Part shown: piece after piece, positions 5,514 to 5,632 of the stretch | Layout: the number at the start of each line of letters is the position of its first letter | How positions within the stretch are numbered: position 1 is the first letter of the stretch | Source of the DNA: Fiminaster sp050874705 | GTDB lineage: Bacteria; Bacillota_I; Bacilli_A; RFN20; CAG-826 | Assembly: GCA_050874705.1 (NCBI GenBank) | Contig: JBNMLE010000052.1 | Span: 1 to 5,632 of the forward strand | Length of the DNA stretch: 5,632 bases | Reading direction: 5' to 3' | The notes under the pieces: model-generated | Told to the model about the DNA's origin: nothing | What the model saw: the letters and a program-made list of their open reading frames with translations, nothing else | The model's database searches: none | Made by a program: the position numbers and the translations under genes

Positions 5514-5589
5514 GGACCATTAGCTCAACGGTTAGAGCAGTCGGCCCATAACCGATTGGTTTGAGGTTCAAATCCTTAATGGTCCACCA
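5514..5589 (+). tRNA. CAT-anticodon tRNA, probably tRNA-Ile2 (lysidine type), with C33
   Basis: The cloverleaf is 76 nt with encoded CCA. The acceptor arms GGACCAT (5514-5520) and ATGGTCC (5579-5585) pair perfectly. The anticodon stem GTCGG/CCGAT (5540-5544, 5552-5556) encloses loop CCCATAA, with CAT at 5547-5549. The GGACC start, the CATAACCG segment and the position between elongator Met and Ser match tRNA-Ile2, whose C34 is changed to lysidine by TilS to read AUA. It is not the initiator, as G1-C72 is paired. Position 33, nearly always U, is C here (5546). All other helices look sound. The T stem is TGAGG/CCTTA. Identity is inferred from similarity to remembered tRNAs. Confidence 0.85.
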
Positions 5590-5593
5590 ATAT

Positions 5594-5632
5594 GGAGGAT
5601 TACCCAAGTGGTTGAAGGGGTCGGTCTTGAAA
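5594..5632 (+). tRNA. tRNA-Ser (anticodon TGA), 3' part beyond the window
   Basis: The visible 39 nt hold the 5' acceptor arm GGAGGAT (5594-5600), the D arm with AGTGGTTGAAGGGG, and the start of the anticodon arm TCGGT followed by loop CTTGAAA with anticodon TGA at 5628-5630. This closely resembles the 5' half of Firmicutes tRNA-Ser(UGA). The long variable arm and 3' end lie outside. It begins 4 nt after the preceding tRNA. Confidence 0.9.

Noticed and set aside
5514..5589. Second CAT tRNA as the initiator tRNA-fMet
   Set aside because: It has a paired G1-C72 end and lacks the three G-C pairs of the initiator anticodon stem; sequence and position fit tRNA-Ile2.

Overview
The window is very AT-rich bacterial DNA. 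It carries a compact four-gene polyamine ABC transporter operon (potA-potB-potC-potD, all on +), followed by a tRNA cluster on the same strand. Several signs point to a low-GC Gram-positive lineage (Bacilli, Erysipelotrichia or a Mollicutes-related group): the AT bias, strong Shine-Dalgarno sites, a lipoprotein-type PotD, CCA encoded in every complete tRNA gene, and the tRNA order Arg-Pro-Ala-Met-Ile-Ser, which matches large tRNA arrays of Bacillus and mycoplasmas. Every tryptophan in the pot proteins is encoded by TGG and no frame needs UGA read-through, so the standard code (table 11) fits and the Mycoplasma/Spiroplasma code is not supported. The species cannot be named from this sequence.

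Layout: 1-221 is an AT-rich leader with a run of A-tracts and a plausible promoter. 222-1733 potA (ATPase), 1723-2517 potB (permease), 2511-3389 potC (permease) and 3370-4956 potD (substrate-binding lipoprotein) overlap one another by 11, 7 and 20 nt, so they are almost certainly co-transcribed and translationally coupled. A perfect 8-bp hairpin covers the potD stop codon. A near-consensus extended -10 promoter at 5003-5031 then drives tRNA-Cys(GCA), tRNA-Arg(ACG), tRNA-Pro(TGG), tRNA-Ala(TGC), elongator tRNA-Met(CAT), a second CAT tRNA that is best read as tRNA-Ile2, and a tRNA-Ser(TGA) cut off by the window end. No gene-free stretch exceeds 300 bases.

Working model: PotD on the outer face of the membrane captures spermidine or putrescine, PotB and PotC form the channel, and PotA powers import by ATP hydrolysis. 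This lets a cell that may make little polyamine take it from its surroundings.

No wholly new system is evident. The unusual points are within known families: a PotA with a duplicated C-terminal TOBE-like domain and a basic insertion, a long PotD that seems anchored at both ends and has Cys where E. coli PotD has a ligand-contacting Trp, a PotB with a shortened central loop, and a CAT tRNA with C instead of the near-universal U at position 33.
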